Shown piece by piece: positions 1-13,205 of a stretch of DNA of 64,000 nucleotides (positions are counted from its first letter, which is position 1; each line of letters opens with the position of its first letter). This DNA is from Xylogone sp. PMI_703 (Eukaryota > Ascomycota > Leotiomycetes). The position numbers and the translations under genes were made by a program. The notes under the pieces are model-generated. The model saw nothing but the letters and a program-made list of their open reading frames with translations, did not search any database and had not been told where the DNA came from. The DNA lies in assembly GCA_021399445.1 (NCBI GenBank), contig JAJTUQ010000005.1, positions 2,728,001-2,792,000 of the forward strand, read 5' to 3'.

Positions 1-234
1 TTCTTTATTATCACTCTCACCAAATCCGCGATTGTCGTAAACTAAGCAAGTTAATTCCAGCTTGCTGGTGAAGTACTCGGCAAAAACGTTCAGGTCCATC
101 TCCTTCAAGGCCGAAAATCCATGGGCCATCACCAAGCACGGAAGCTTGCCTGTTACCTCGGAAGCCGGCTTGTAGAACCACCCCCGCAAAGTGACATTGT
201 CGTAAGTTTGAAATGAAACTTTATCAAAGGGCAT
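1..234 (-). CDS. alpha/beta hydrolase, N-terminal part (runs off window)
   Basis: The first 78 codons of an alpha/beta-hydrolase, read from an ATG at 234 and open to the window edge. The start MPFDKVSFQTYDNVTLRGW is a typical first beta strand of the fungal DUF1100 / X-Pro peptidase-like hydrolases, some of which act as acyltransferases or thioesterases in polyketide clusters. Visible motifs are AHGF (oxyanion-hole loop, about residue 47) and VYDNRGFGESD (strand before the nucleophile elbow). The catalytic Ser, Asp and His lie beyond the window. There is no signal peptide, so it is probably cytosolic. It lies upstream of an aminotransferase on the same strand. The family is clear; substrate and full length cannot be seen. 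Confidence 0.8.
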   Translation of the reverse strand, partial: MPFDKVSFQTYDNVTLRGWFYKPASEVTGKLPCLVMAHGFSALKEMDLNVFAEYFTSKLELTCLVYDNRGFGESDNKE

Positions 235-1055
235 CGTGGTTGAAACAACGAAATTTCCTAGCTATAATTAATTTGTATTATTGACGATGTGGTAAGTAAT
301 CTAGATGTTCGATATTTATAGTAGAGAGCATTTGAATAGGTCAATTGCTGCCATCGCGTTTGCAATTATGTCAAGCTCCTTTAATAATGATACTTAAGGT
401 ATCATTTCAAGCAACCCCTCACTCTGGGCAGAAGGAAGTACTTCGGCTAACACGTTTCGGTCTAATTCCACTCCAACTTTATGGTCTGATAGCGGGGCAT
501 ACCGAGCGGGTTTAACTAGAACTCCAATAAAGGAGTTGCGGTGCTGGTTTTCGCCGGCACTGAATTCCGTACTTCCCGCTTGGTATGCTACATTGGGCCG
601 GAGATGCTGGAGATCGATCTGACATAGATCAAACCAATGCCATATAAATAGGAAGGCATTTCCATTTCAAATACAATTGCTTCGGACCGAATAAGAAGCT
701 TCTTGTAGAGATTTGGGATAGCTTCAGAGACCAAGAAAAGCTGATAGTGGTCAATAGCAATGTAACAGAATATAAAATGTCTGAAATGTTGGTGGATCCA
801 GCTTGTGGAGAGCATGGGCACAGCAAGTAGTACTAGGATAGGTTATTGATCACAATTGATAATTTTAAGAACCGGAGGGTGAAAATTTAGGCTCGAGTCT
901 TCTCACACATGTTTTCACGGTATCTCGCAAGGGAGATTTATTATAAGTTATTCAAACATCCGATTATACATGTCCCATCAAAACATTCCACAAGATTCGA
1001 TTACACGACGTTTCTACCTATATTAATTTGATAATTATGTGTCATATTTTACAGC
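235..1055. other. intergenic, no gene seen
   Basis: AT-rich spacer between the aminotransferase stop and the hydrolase start. Open frames around 588-826 have no recognisable domain or splice-linked partner. Confidence 0.6.
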
Positions 1056-2612
1056 CTAATTCTTTGCTGCTGCATTTTTCATATCCTCTAAAACAGAAAC
1101 CAGCCTCTTCAAACCTTCCATCAATATTTCTGTTTTGGCAGTAAAAGTAAGCCTAAACCAACCAACCTCCTCACTAAAGAAATTTGTCCCATAGCCTACA
1201 AACAACCCCCTTTCCACACACTTCTTTACCAGTAGAGCTTCAGTAGCACGGTCACCCTTGACATACTCACGTAAATCCACCCATAGGAATACTCCGGCAT
1301 TCCCACCGGAGAAATATCCGATGCCGTTGGATGATAAAAATGATGTGATTAAGTTGTAATTTTCTGAGAGACGGCGTTTGTTCTCGGCCAAGAACCAGTC
1401 GAGGAACTCCTGGTCCTCGAGCAGGTGAGCCCAGAGATCCTGAAGGACATATGGGGGCCAATCGAAAACTCTGATTTAAATACAAAGATTAGCTACGGTG
1501 CAGCAAAAGTGATAAGAGGAGGAAACTAGGATGAACTGGCTGAATATTGATTGGAATTGATTTCACTCACGTTAAACTTGCAACGGCGCCGATTAAGCCT
1601 TCGTTCCTCGAACATAATATGGCTAACCTTAACCCATTGGCACCGAAATCCTTAGATGGACCGTAGAGAACCTGGACCAAATTTGGGTCAATTCGATCTT
1701 CGAGGTCAAGTGCGAGAATTGATGTAAATGGAGTTGCTTGAGGCGCAGACGGATTCTCAAACACTGACTGCGCATATATTTCGTCGCACAGCATGTGAAG
1801 GGAATGTTTCCCGCAAAATGAAGCAATTGCTTTCAATGTGTCTACAGGATAGCACTTTCCAAGCGGATTGTGTGGATTAACCACCATTACTGCTCTGATC
1901 TTTATGCCTTTCTTTTCACTCTCCTGATATGCTCTCTCTAATACGATCTCATTGATCTTGGCATCGAAGACGTCATTAAGACTACTGTACCCCTCCACAG
2001 AAGAGAATGGGACTGGTACAATAACGCCACGGCTTCGCGTCGGTATATCAACTTGGAATCCCGTGTAGAGCGGCTGTGGGATCAATATGCCCTCACCATT
2101 GCTACAGATAGACCAGGTTAATGCATCTGTCAAGGTTCCAACACCCGAGATGGGAAGAACTTGTTTAGGTGTCACCGGGATACGGGCATGGAAGTGAGAA
2201 TTCAAGTATTCGGAGACGGCATTCTGAAGCCTATGTGATCCTCTAGGGCCGGTGCCGTATGTAAGGTGGAGCTTTGGTTGCACTTGAAACTGGATATATT
2301 AATAAGTACTAAAGCTCTGTCGCGTAGGAGCGCAATTGGGACGAACATTCTCCTTGAGATATTTGGATGACTCATCATGCATCAGTGAGTTTTCTGCAAT
2401 GCCCAAGTTGATGCTAGACGTTTGTTAATTGACTGTAATGCTCTGATGGTTCAGACGCTAGTTGATGCATACATTCCATTGGGATTATTTTCTTTATCCC
2501 ATGCATTCTCCAATGCTCTCTCAATTGGCTCCCAATGGTCGCCATGGACGAGGTTTTCCGCTGCTCTTTGGGAGAGATGATATTTAGCTGCTGTTGCCTG
2601 TGGCGATTCCAT
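1056..2612 (-). CDS. ACC-synthase-like PLP aminotransferase
   Basis: A fold-type I PLP enzyme of the class I/II aminotransferase family, closest in motif to fungal 1-aminocyclopropane-1-carboxylate synthase-like proteins. Inferred exons (5' to 3'): 2612-2473, 2413-2347, 2289-1571, 1470-1056, giving 446 aa. The N-terminal INLGIAENSLMHDE block is split over exons 1 and 2. It also has YGTGPRGSHRLQ, the NPHNPLG turn, CDEIYA, the PLP lysine in YGPSKDFGANGLRLA, and the carboxylate-binding Arg in GWFRLTF. All expected catalytic landmarks are present, so it looks functional. Such enzymes make ACC or act as aminotransferases or C-S lyases in secondary-metabolite clusters; the sequence does not decide. 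It is cytosolic, with no targeting peptide. Confidence 0.88.
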
Positions 2613-3634
2613 GCCGATGTGTTGGATTGGTGGTACGACTCAACTACTTCTGTGAAGCTTATAAAGAAGAGATTATGCATCTAGGTATTAATTAATATTC
2701 CATCCAAGCCCATGACAATCATTTGAAGGGCGCGGGGACCTAATCGCCGTTTTGCGCCTTTTCAATGTGCATCGATAAGATACGACTTCTCCGGTTTGGG
2801 AACCTTCCAAGGAAAGCTTCCTGACTAGGAAGGGATGGTCACGTGGATCAATGACTTATCAACAAGATCTATGACGTAGGGCAAGAGGCTAGATAAAGCT
2901 AACTAGTTATAGTATAATGAGCTTAGATAAGGTCGACCGAGGGGAGTTGCGTGTGCCTGATCTCGTTGTAGTAAGATCCCAAAGACCTTTGGTTTTGGAA
3001 TTACTAATTATCGGTCAGTCAACTTATCCAGGCTGCCGAGGACATAAAGTAGGAAACGATTAAACACAAATCTCATCTAACTTGTCAAAAACTACACAAC
3101 TGGGGTTGGTAATGTGGAATCACACTGTGTTGAAGTAGGTAAGGCACGTAAGTGCAGCCACAGCTGTCTAACCGTATGAGGAAACTAAATGCGCGTGGGC
3201 CGCGACGTCTTGGGATTCTATAGTTCCTAATTCTTACACCTGAAGCGGTTGCAGAATTGTTGCTCTACAGTTGTCAGAGAATGATGGTAAAGATGGAGAA
3301 GTGGTTCGATATGCGTTGGCAGTATATTGGGACTGGCGGAGTTATACTTTAACAGGGAAGTGATGCCACCTTCCCATGATTCAGCTTACACGTAGTTGTT
3401 TCAAAACAATATCAAGTTCATGACTCTGTAATTTTTTTCTATCGTGCCTTATCCAGCCATATTGTGTTATAAAACCACTCTATATGTCTATCTTGCCATT
3501 GTAGCTATATAATAAGTGAAGCCCCCGAGGAGAGTGGGTGTATTCATAACGATCCTTTTGACATCTATCAGTGTATCCAACTCCACTTTGACCATGTAGA
3601 TCTATGTCTAAATACGCCTATAATGAAAGTCTCC
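2613..3634. other. intergenic, no gene seen
   Basis: Holds the upstream region of the aminotransferase and the 3' side of the GMC gene. No domain, RNA or repeat could be recognised on either strand. Confidence 0.6.
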
Positions 3635-5729
3635 CTATGCCAGTTTCTCGGCTGCGATAATCTTTTCTGCTGCAGATTGTCCAATGAGATAAGCAGTAGC
3701 TTGTGTGTGACCGCTATAATAGAAACGGTTAGTCATCAATGAAGAGAGCATTTGGGTAGTACATACTTTGGCATGAGGGGGCAGATGCTCATATCTGCAA
3801 CCTGAAGCTTCTTGAGACCATGTACAAACAAGTCCTGATCAACGCATGCGGTAGGATCGCTTGCTTTACCCATCTTGACGCTGCATGATGCATGCCAGCT
3901 TGGGGAAGATACCTTCTTGACATATTCCTGTTGAAAAGTAAAATGTCAGTTGTTTATAATCAAGTACTATCATTTAAGACACTGCAGTAAATGAGAAAAG
4001 AAGTAACTGTCCGTATACTCACCCAAATATCATCATCTGAATTACTTGCAGGAGCCCGCCCAAGCCCTCGGAATAAGGTGAAGTGTGGACTCTGCACAAA
4101 ATCCATTGCGCTTCTAGTAGATTCAATTGCAACTAGACGGTCGAATGGGTGGCTATATTCATTGAAGTTGATTTCCGGAGGTGTAGCAGGATCTTTGGAA
4201 GAGAGTTTAACCTCGCCCCTCGACAATGTACACATCGGTAGTGCATTAAAGGAGAGCATATGTTCGGGTGGTGAAGGGGCTCCTGGAGCAATTGGCCCAG
4301 AAACCTATTGTATGGGTGAGCAGAGCTTCTATTATTATGTATCCAGCACTTACTAGTCCAAACTCGACCACAGGCACATGCGGATGTTCAATATACTTCT
4401 GGAGCTCAGGCTCAAGTTGCTTAAATTCATCAGATGCGTATACTGATGGCATCTTTAAATATGCAAGGATAAAGTTCTGCGAAGCTAGCCCTAGAGGGCC
4501 GCTCTTGTCTTTCTCCCAGAGTTCTTTGGCTTTTTGAAACTCATCTGGTTTGCTATAGATATCTTCCAAATCAAACATAGCTTCCGATACTTTAACATCC
4601 AAGGGAATAACCATGTGGTCCTGCAGATTCTTACCCACTCCGGGAAGCTCGTGTACTAATTCAATGCCGTGTTTTTGAAGTTCGTCTGCGGAGCCAACTC
4701 CGGACAACATGAGAAGTTTTGGAGAGTCAATAGCTCCTGCTGTAAGAACAACGCTCTTGTTGCTAGAGACTGGTCTAGATGAGTAAAATGTAGCCTCGTA
4801 GTTTTGCACTACTGCAGAACGTACCTTGTCTACCGTCTGCTAGTTCTACTCCCTCAGCTGTTTTTCCCTTAAATAGTATCCGAGTTACAATGGCATCGGC
4901 CCAAATTTCTAAGTTTTGTGGTGCATCTTGCAAAAATAACTGACTTGTGCTACGAACACCATTTCTGGTGGTCATTTGCGGGAGCCCCCATCCAATTGGA
5001 TCACCCGAGTTCATGTCCTGGCTAATGGGATACTTTTAAAGTCAGTTACGTTACTTTCGAAAATCACTGTATTAAATACCCCATATGCAGATGCTGCATT
5101 AAATATCTTCTCGGTGCCGACCTCCCACGCAGATGGAAGGCTGATATGCAGTGGACCGCTGTAGCCGTGATCTTTTGGGTCAGGAGAGTGATATCTCTTA
5201 TATTGTTCAGGAGTGTTATCATGGAGAGTTTCTATCTGTTAACAGTCTTAATAAAAGCACGAGTATCCTAGAGAATATCATTACCTGTTTAAATCTCTCT
5301 TTAGCGTGATCCCATCTCCAAAAATCATCACCAAGAAGCTCAGCCCAGTTATCATAATCCGCTGATGCCCCCCGAGTGTACACCGAAAAATTGATTAGAG
5401 AGCTACCGCCGAGGCCTTTTCCACGTGCATATGGCATAGGAGGTAGACCGCAGTTCTTGAGGGTTTGCGTATAACCATGGTCAAGACCTGGTGTCATAAA
5501 ATTCATGAACTTTTGCCATGGATTGCCGTATTGCTCAGCATCTATATGATTACCGGCTTCGATTAGGAGGATAGAGGGTTTCGCAGGAGTTGTGGCCAGA
5601 CGAGATGCTAGAACGCAACCGCTTATTCCACCTAAGTTGTGTAAGAGTTCATTATCAAACCAACAGTTGTGTTAAGATGGGAGATAGTTCAATACCTCCA
5701 ACAATGATAAAATCGTATGACTTTGCCAT
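3635..5729 (-). CDS. GMC-family FAD oxidoreductase
   Basis: A glucose-methanol-choline oxidoreductase. Inferred exons: 5729-5696, 5631-5285, 5235-5080, 5017-4825, 4769-4354, 4304-4023, 3927-3767, 3713-3635 (555 aa, seven introns of 49-95 bases, all GT-AG). The FAD-binding GGGISG sits at residues 11-16, followed by LLIEAG. The first GMC signature [13 protein letters not shown], the second [13 protein letters not shown], and the C-terminal catalytic region [10 protein letters not shown] and [12 protein letters not shown] with its histidines are all present. No signal peptide precedes the FAD motif, so it is probably intracellular, closer to aryl-alcohol or choline-type dehydrogenases than to secreted glucose oxidase. 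The substrate cannot be told. It shares strand and neighbourhood with the aminotransferase and hydrolase. Confidence 0.92.
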
Positions 5730-8614
5730 TGGAAAACAGGGAAGATATAATTACACTAGCACTTGTAAAATGAAAAGAGTGCTTAGGAGCAATATCAAAG
5801 ACACAAGACGAAAAACACTGCTGATATCACATTTATACCACGTCATGTCTAGTCTCTTGCATGGACTATGTTGAGAGACTGTGGCTACTCACACACCGCC
5901 TCAAAGCATATCATGTCATCTATTTATGGTTCTCTGATTCTGCGATGCTCTTCGCTCAGTTTCATAAGCTGTAAGAATGTTTGTTAAATCATGATTGTTT
6001 TGCCTGTATTGGTTAGGCTCGGCATTAGTTTCTCAAAGCGTCGGCACAAGTAGTTGTGCATATAAGATGCACGGACTAGCTTCACTGGATCCACAGCTAA
6101 GAAGCGTAAAGTATGATAGCTCTTACGAGAGATTCAACAGAATTTGGGTTCGACTGTCTAAATTCTGGCTTCCAATCACTGCACAAGTTTGCATCTGTAC
6201 GAAATTTGTGTTTTGTTTCATGATTTCCTCAATGGCTGTCAAAAGCCTCAAATTACCTAATAAATTCACATAATGAAGTTAATCATAAGAGGACCAATAT
6301 CAAAGAGCTATTATCCAGGTCCGCAGGAAATAGGTACTGGTATAAACGCTGAGTTAGTCCTCCGGACTTCAAATTAGTTTAGAAACTCAACAAATCGCTT
6401 TGAATATGGGAGCTGTATTGAACGTTTGTTAGATATAACCTTTTTCTACAGCTCTTCACTTCGCAAGAGTTATTGATCGGTACTTCGAATCATCCTATAC
6501 ACATTGCATCATACTTCGGGCTATATACTTCCAGCGCTGTATCTATTATTTAGCGCAACGTCTAGTATTCAATGTAACTCGATTTTGTGTTTTGACCGGC
6601 TTTGAGAACCGGCAATGCTTATTTAAACAAGAAAGCTTAAGTATTGCGTAACTATAATCTCCTATGCAGGAACCTAGCATGGGTTACATGATTTTAGATT
6701 GCATTGATACACCTTTTCATGTTAGAATTTGTTATCTCAGCCCTTTGAAGTAGCCTAGTTAAGTTAGCAAATTTTTTTCTCAAATAATGGGGACCTGCGT
6801 AAGTAGCATTGGTCAATCATTAGGTTGATTTATAGAAGAATGGCTGAACCAAATGGGCTTTGACTTCACATCATATGTTTAATATTCGATCCACTCATGG
6901 TCATATTATTCAGGACGACAACTAGTCCTGGCGACCTGATTGTGTATAACCGTTTTACCTTCGTAGCTAAAGGCTTGCATTCGAAATTTTAGCTGTATGC
7001 AGCCAAAATCTTGGAATCTTCCATAACACCCCTACTTGTCGACTAATTAAAACACAATAATTGAGTATCAAACCACAGATCTATCTGGTTGCGAATTACG
7101 GTCGCATAATCCTGTGCGGACTGTCTGTAGCCTCGTTGTAAACTTGCCCACAGGGTCATAATATCACACTGGGCTCTTATTATATTGCTTTGGACTGCTT
7201 GTACTTGAAGTATATACACAACCAAGTAAAGTTTTATTGAAATAACCCAGTCTTTAGCTCAGAAGAGTGTCACAGGGCTTACCTAGGTATCTGATGCGAA
7301 GGATCCTATTTGTACCGAGCCATTTACGTGGCCGCTCTACAGCTGCTTAATAATATATACTATCGCAACTTTTATGAGCAGCTATTGTCATTGAAGGCTG
7401 CCCCCCTTTCATTCTTATTTCGTTATTAACCTTACCACTATAAAAAGTCCAGCGCATATATTCGGACCGACCGGTACTGTGTGGTGATACGTGAGATCTA
7501 CAACGCAGAGAGGGGCATAGCGGTGAATTTTTCGGTGTTGGTCAGCTTGACGAACCGATTGGGGGATTTACTACATTAAGTGGATTTGATGTACTTTTGG
7601 TACTGTATTGTAACATCCTTTGTCTAGGTTAAGGCTAGTTGGCGAGGGGTAAGATTCTCAGTTTCCATATTAGGCAAGAAAATAATCATAGCCTTGAGTA
7701 AGGGAAGCTTAACTGATTCCAGCATAGCCCAATGTCAGGTTAAGTCAAAAGTGGCGGGCAGTGGCTCACGGTGGCTTGAGGGCTTGAGTAACATGGACCT
7801 GAGCTAAACGCCTTTACACATACTGTGGTACACCAGTATTTAATCTTGAATTAACGTCAAGCTCATAGCGTAGCCCAGGTAGTATATTATAGAAAATATA
7901 ATACAAATGTCGTGTAACTTCGTTATGATATATGGACCCTACAGCCTGTGTGAGCCCTTGGACAGGTCGAATCAGTTATCTCGGATTAAGTGCCTCCGGA
8001 GTGGAATATGACGTCAATAAGTAAAGGTAACAGTTATTTTACATTCCCATCCCTGTAACCTGCAGTAATGGAAATGGTCGTATCCTGATCTCTTGAGTAT
8101 ATTGCTGTGCGAATAGCATATCATATTGCTTATAAAGACACTCTTTACCCCACTCACCAACAAATTACTTCTTGGTATTTCACTGTTTTGCAATCACCTT
8201 CTATCAAAGTGCAAAATGCCATTTAGCATAATGTTATTTGATCTAAAGTAACGTTGAATAGCTAAAATATGTAAGGGACAACGATCTCCAGTGATTAGAT
8301 TCGGATGCTAACTTAGAGATGAAAATCCAAAGATGAGGATTTGCGGTGCATCAATAATATTCCCTGCTTGCTTCGTATTTCGGCGAAACTCCAACCCGAA
8401 AACAACAGATGAATTTGAGGGGAAATAAGAACTTATGGCAATGATCGCTCATGCCACCGGTAATCCGGGGAAGCCCAACGGCTAAATTGAAATCTGGAGC
8501 CACCCCGCTAGACAAAGGTAAACATGATGCTCAAGCTATATTGAGCTATGGAACCTATAGCAACGCAGCTGTCTTGAGAAAGGACGGGCGAGTGTTGCCG
8601 TTCTGATTTTGAAG
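5730..8614. other. long intergenic region, nothing recognised
   Basis: Nearly 2.9 kb of AT-rich DNA between divergent genes (GMC to the left, GH3 to the right). Short open frames, for example 5995-6273, show no family motif and no convincing splice partners. The last few hundred bases should hold the GH3 promoter. Confidence 0.55.
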
Positions 8615-11600
8615 ATGAGACTGTCAAGGATATCCATTACTTCTCTTCTCCTTTTTAGGGCGGGTTGGGCTGCACCAGATGGCATACTGCCTAGATCAGA
8701 TGTCTCGTTAGATAATAAAGATGCGTTTTTAGATCACCTTTTACCGCAGCTTACTGTACCTGAATTAGGTAGAGTCCGCGAAAGTGAATTTTGTGTTTCG
8801 GGCTCTGACTGTAAATAGCTCTCCAACTAGCTCTGATTTTCGGTGGGACTATCACTGGACCGAAAGCAGATAATAGTCTATACGGTATGAGCGGTCTATT
8901 CATCTGATGAAGCCTTATGCTGATTAAGTTGTTGTAGACGATGTTTTCCACCTCGCACCAGAAGCTGGAATTGGTGTCATACATGATTGGTAAGATCATT
9001 TCTCATGTACTTGCTCAATTGCTAAGTTACGGGGAAGGTATCCGTTCAACAAATCGCAGTATAATGCTTTACAATCTCTACATCTGCAAAAATCTCGCTT
9101 GAAGATCCCCTTCATGCAATATGGCGAATGCCTTCATGGGGTGGGTTCGATGAAGCAGTCAATGTTTCCTCAGAATATTGCTATGGGGGCGAGTTTTGAT
9201 ACGGATCTTGTCCATCGAGTAGGCAGAGCTTTAGGAACCGAGGCTCGTTCACTTGGTATTCATGCCTGCCTATCGCCAGTTCTAGACCTTGGCAAAGAGC
9301 CCCGCTGGGGCAGAGTTCAAGGTTCGAAAACCTAGATATTGAATCAAGAACGATATATCTGACTAGGAATATAGAAAATTTTGGTGAAGATTATGTGCTC
9401 ACTTCTCACATGGGCGTTGCATACGCTTCTGGCCTCTCAAAAAACGGATCCTGGTCAGACACAGATGCAATTGCGCCTGTGATGAAGGCATGATATTTCC
9501 ACTTATTAAGATGAAATACAGCTCTAATCAGTCTATCTAGCATTTTGCGGCCCATGGCAGTCCTCGAGGTGGAATAAATGCGGCAGCATTCATGGGTCGT
9601 GGTCTTCGAGAAGTCCTTACCGAAATGCTTGTCCCTTTCAAAGCAGCCGTTGACCTCGGGGGAGTTAGAGGCGTCATGACGTGAGTAGGCTACTCCTAGA
9701 AGAGATGAGGAGTAATACTTACTCCTGATATAGGGCTTATAGCGAACTAGACGAAATACCATGTTCGGTGCATCCATTCCTCTATGAGCAGCTTGCTGAC
9801 TGGGGCTATAATGGTAAGCACATCTGCTAAGCTATCTAAGCCTTGTCTAACCTGAAGGATAATTTATAGGATTTGTCACTTCTGACGATGGCGGTACGAT
9901 TACTCCTATATACTGATGAAATTCAGAATCTAACCGCAGTTATAGCGATTGCCGAGCTCATCACAGGCCACAATGTTGCGACATCGCCTGCTGACGCTCT
10001 ACAACAATGGTTTAATGCTGGCGGGGGAGTATCCTATTACGACTTTCCGCTGGATGTTTTCTTGAATGTGAGTTCGGCTTCTCTTTATATTTCAGCTATT
10101 AACTAGATGACCCTCAGGCTACCATTGACTTGGTCAATAATGGTACAGTTAAAAAGTCCACTTTACAGTCCCATGTGAGGAGGATTCTAGATCTCAAATA
10201 TGACTTGGGCCTATTCCACAATCCATTCATACCAGAAGACATTGACCCACAAGCGCTTACCATCTCGCATACTCCTCTGACGCTTGAAGCTGCTCACAAG
10301 AGTATTGTCCTGCTAGAAAACCGGAATGCAACACTACCGATAAATCCATCAAAGCAAAACATCAGCACGATTGCTGTAATAGGCCCGTTTTCCGATATAC
10401 TCAATTTTGGAGATTATTCGGGTATGAGTGGCACTGCTCCGTCTGCGAATGCCAGCACAATCCGTGAGGGAATTGTCGAACAGATTAAAAGCAAGTGCTC
10501 AAATGTTAAAGTACTATCTGCTTGGGGAACAAATACATGGCAATACAATGGACAATATCCAATACCTGGATACCACCTTTCCGTAAATGGCAGTGCGGGC
10601 GGACTAAAGGCCACCTATTTCGCTGATACTGAATTTAAAGAGCCAGTCTTCCAGGCCGTCGAGGTCCCCAATCGAGATTGGGGGCTATATCCTCCTTATA
10701 ATCTTCTCCCTTCAAATAATTTCAGCGTGATCTGGGAGGGCGAACTTGATGTCCCTGTCACATCAGAGGTTGAGGGGTGGATCGGAGTTGCTGTTGGTGG
10801 CAACACCACTGCAAAACTTTATATTGACGGCCAATTGGTTGCGCAATCCAATTCTACCCCTTCTGGAATTATGCAGCCTACAATTGAGGGATATACATAC
10901 ATCGTGTCGAACAGTTCTTCTCCTCCTCTTGGGGCTTTTGACTTCACGTTCAAACCTTCCTCCAAGCATCAAATTCGAATAGAATACCAAGCATGGGTCT
11001 ATGCAGTACGATCTTTGTCTACTGGCACAATCAACTCTCAGGTCCAAATGTTTTGGAATCTAGTTGATAGAAAGAAGGCTATTAGCCAGGTGAGTATTTC
11101 CATTTATATTACTGCGGGCAAAGTCTAACTCATCTTCCAAAGGCAGTTTCAGCCGCCCGAGACGCAGACCTCGTAGTTTTAGCACTTGGCGCGGGCTGGA
11201 ATAGTGACGGAGAGAGCGGCGATCGTGCTACTTTAGACTTGTCTCCGGAGCAAGGTTCGTAATAACGGCAATTGTGACAATTCGATGCTTATTTGATAAT
11301 AGAAACTCTTGCGAATGCCGTCTTGGATGTTGGAAAGCCCGTAGTTCTTGTACTTGAAGAAGGAAGGCCATTTGCAATCCCTGACATCTACGCTCGGTCT
11401 GCAGCGGTAGTCAATGCGGTATGTCACACAGCAAATGCATATATTTCAATTATCATCGTTCCTAATCCTTAATATAGTTCTTCCCCGGCCAATCTGGCGG
11501 CAAGGCAATAGGTGATGTGCTATTTGGTGACTTCAACCCCGGAGCTCGACTGCCGGTTTCTGTTCCATATAGCTCTTCAGCGTTGCCAAGTTATTACAAG

Positions 11601-12251
11601 TAAGTCCTAGGATCGGTAGTTAGAACGTGTAAATTCTAAAGTCTTCGAATAGTGAAAAGAATGTTGGCGCCCAATACCTCGATATACCACGTCTCCCGCA
11701 AGTAAGAATAAGAGAACCAGATCACCTTGGACAGAACACTGACCTAATTCTAGTATCCTTTTGGTTACGGCCTCTCATACACTACTTTCTCCCATGAACT
11801 TCAAGGTGTAAGGTCAACTAGCGGTGGAAGCCGCAAATTTTCAGCGGGCGACACCATTACATTCACCGTCTCGGTCACGAATAATGGTACTGTCGCAGGA
11901 AGCCATGTTCCACAGGTGAGCAACACCTAATTATTTTGAGCCTTTTTCGCCAGGTACCAGAAACTTACAGTAGCTATGAAACAGATATATCTATTGAATC
12001 GCAGCGGCTCATCAGTCACAACGCCTATCAAGCAACTCGTTGCATTTTCTCGAGTTTATCTAGATCCAGGAGAGAGCACCACAGTTGAGCTGCAGTTGGA
12101 GGTTGATAGATATCTCCCGATCATCAACCGTAAGTATAAGCGCGAACTTGAGAAGGGCGAATATGTCTTTGCGCTGTTGAACGATGCCTCGCGCGATGCA
12201 TCAACTAGCATGAGCGTGACGCTCCCCTGTCTCTCTTCGCATGTTTATTGA
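8615..12251 (+). CDS. secreted GH3 beta-glucosidase with PA14 domain
   Basis: A family 3 glycoside hydrolase, probably a secreted beta-glucosidase. Inferred exons: 8615-8768, 8819-8884, 8938-8989, 9038-9321, 9375-9487, 9541-9680, 9734-9813, 9870-9893, 9940-10067, 10118-11089, 11143-11254, 11303-11418, 11478-11599, 11653-11701, 11754-11915, 11985-12251 (946 aa). The start MRLSRISITSLLLF looks like a signal peptide. The TIM-barrel part has GECLHGVG, the substrate-binding KHFAAHG and the nucleophile Asp in VTSDDG. A PA14-like domain follows (GLKATYFADTEF to YQAWVY), then the second GH3 domain with GWNSDGESGDR (acid/base region), FFPGQSGG and YPFGYGLSYT, and a fibronectin-like end. The intron after 9487 has a GC donor. 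It likely acts on plant cell-wall oligosaccharides or glucosides. Confidence 0.9.
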
Positions 12252-12663
12252 GATTGAGTATGAGCGCACTAGGTTTATGCTAGAATTTGCGGTTGCGAGT
12301 TTAGACAATATCGAGAGTACTTTTTAGGCTATAATATAAGTTCAGTTGTTGCTCAGAGTGTCCATTTCACCTATGTCGTTTACCAACAGCTGCTGTCAAC
12401 AAAATGAATGACTTGCCAAAGCAAGACGAGACTATATATATAACAATTGATTCGTATTTTGTTATGCATTACACTGATCATATTTCACCGAGGAGTAAAG
12501 CACGTCGGTATGTCGTGTATAATAGTGGCTTGCGGTTTCAATCTTAAATTGTATTTGCTTAATAGCGAGTATTGACTAACTAAAAGCAAAATAGGAGTAG
12601 TATAACGGGTGAGAAGAACTAGAATAGCTATTTACATAGGCCCATGCTGGAAACCGGCTTCTT
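12252..12663. other. convergent 3' region, nothing recognised
   Basis: Shared 3' flank of the GH3 gene and the small secreted protein gene. No additional gene or repeat seen. Confidence 0.6.
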
Positions 12664-13205
12664 TTATGTGGCGAATACCCACATGGACTTGACATTATCA
12701 TTGTATGGACTATCGCGCTGCAGATTGTCGCTGCCAGGGTAGGTAAAAGTCCAGCCACCATCATTTGGAGGGCAGCCAGGAACACTACAGAGATGTCAAA
12801 ATTTGTTAAAATTGTCCAGATTTAACAATACTTACGGCCAGATGATAACTCCAGTGCCTTCATCGGGACCAATTGAAGAGAGATCAGTGTCCCAGGGAGC
12901 CTAAGCCATATTAGAGTGAATGATCAGATGAGAGAAAGTTCCAAATATACGTACAGTGATTGGGATGCAAGTGTTCAGTGGCTGCACTGCGTAACCACAA
13001 TCTCCCTGGAAACCTGCATCGGAGCAGAAGAAAACCTTAAAGATTGTCAGGTTCAATAGTATATAAACAGATTTCTAGGAGGGCTTACACCACCAACGGT
13101 TCTCTTCTCGACAGAGTCACTGGGGTTAGCCTCAGCAGCCGGAACTGGGTTGGCAAAAGCAATAGAGCCTAAGGCTGTGAACAAAGCTAGAATGGACACC
13201 TTCAT
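12664..13205 (-). CDS. small secreted protein with pro-peptide and four cysteines
   Basis: Exons 13205-13089, 13035-12955, 12900-12836, 12784-12664 give a 127-aa protein; all three introns are GT-AG and 51-54 bases. The first ~18 residues (MKVSILALFTALGSIAFA) are a clear signal peptide. A short pro-region ends in a dibasic KR (VEKR/TVGG), a Kex2-type site. The mature part is about 90 residues with four Cys (FFCSD, GDCGY, NTCIP, PGCPP), enough for two disulfides, and ends YNDNVKSMWVFAT. The spacing FFCSDAGFQGDCGY resembles small fungal secreted crystallin-like proteins, but no function can be assigned. Effector, surface or antimicrobial roles are all possible. Confidence 0.78.
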
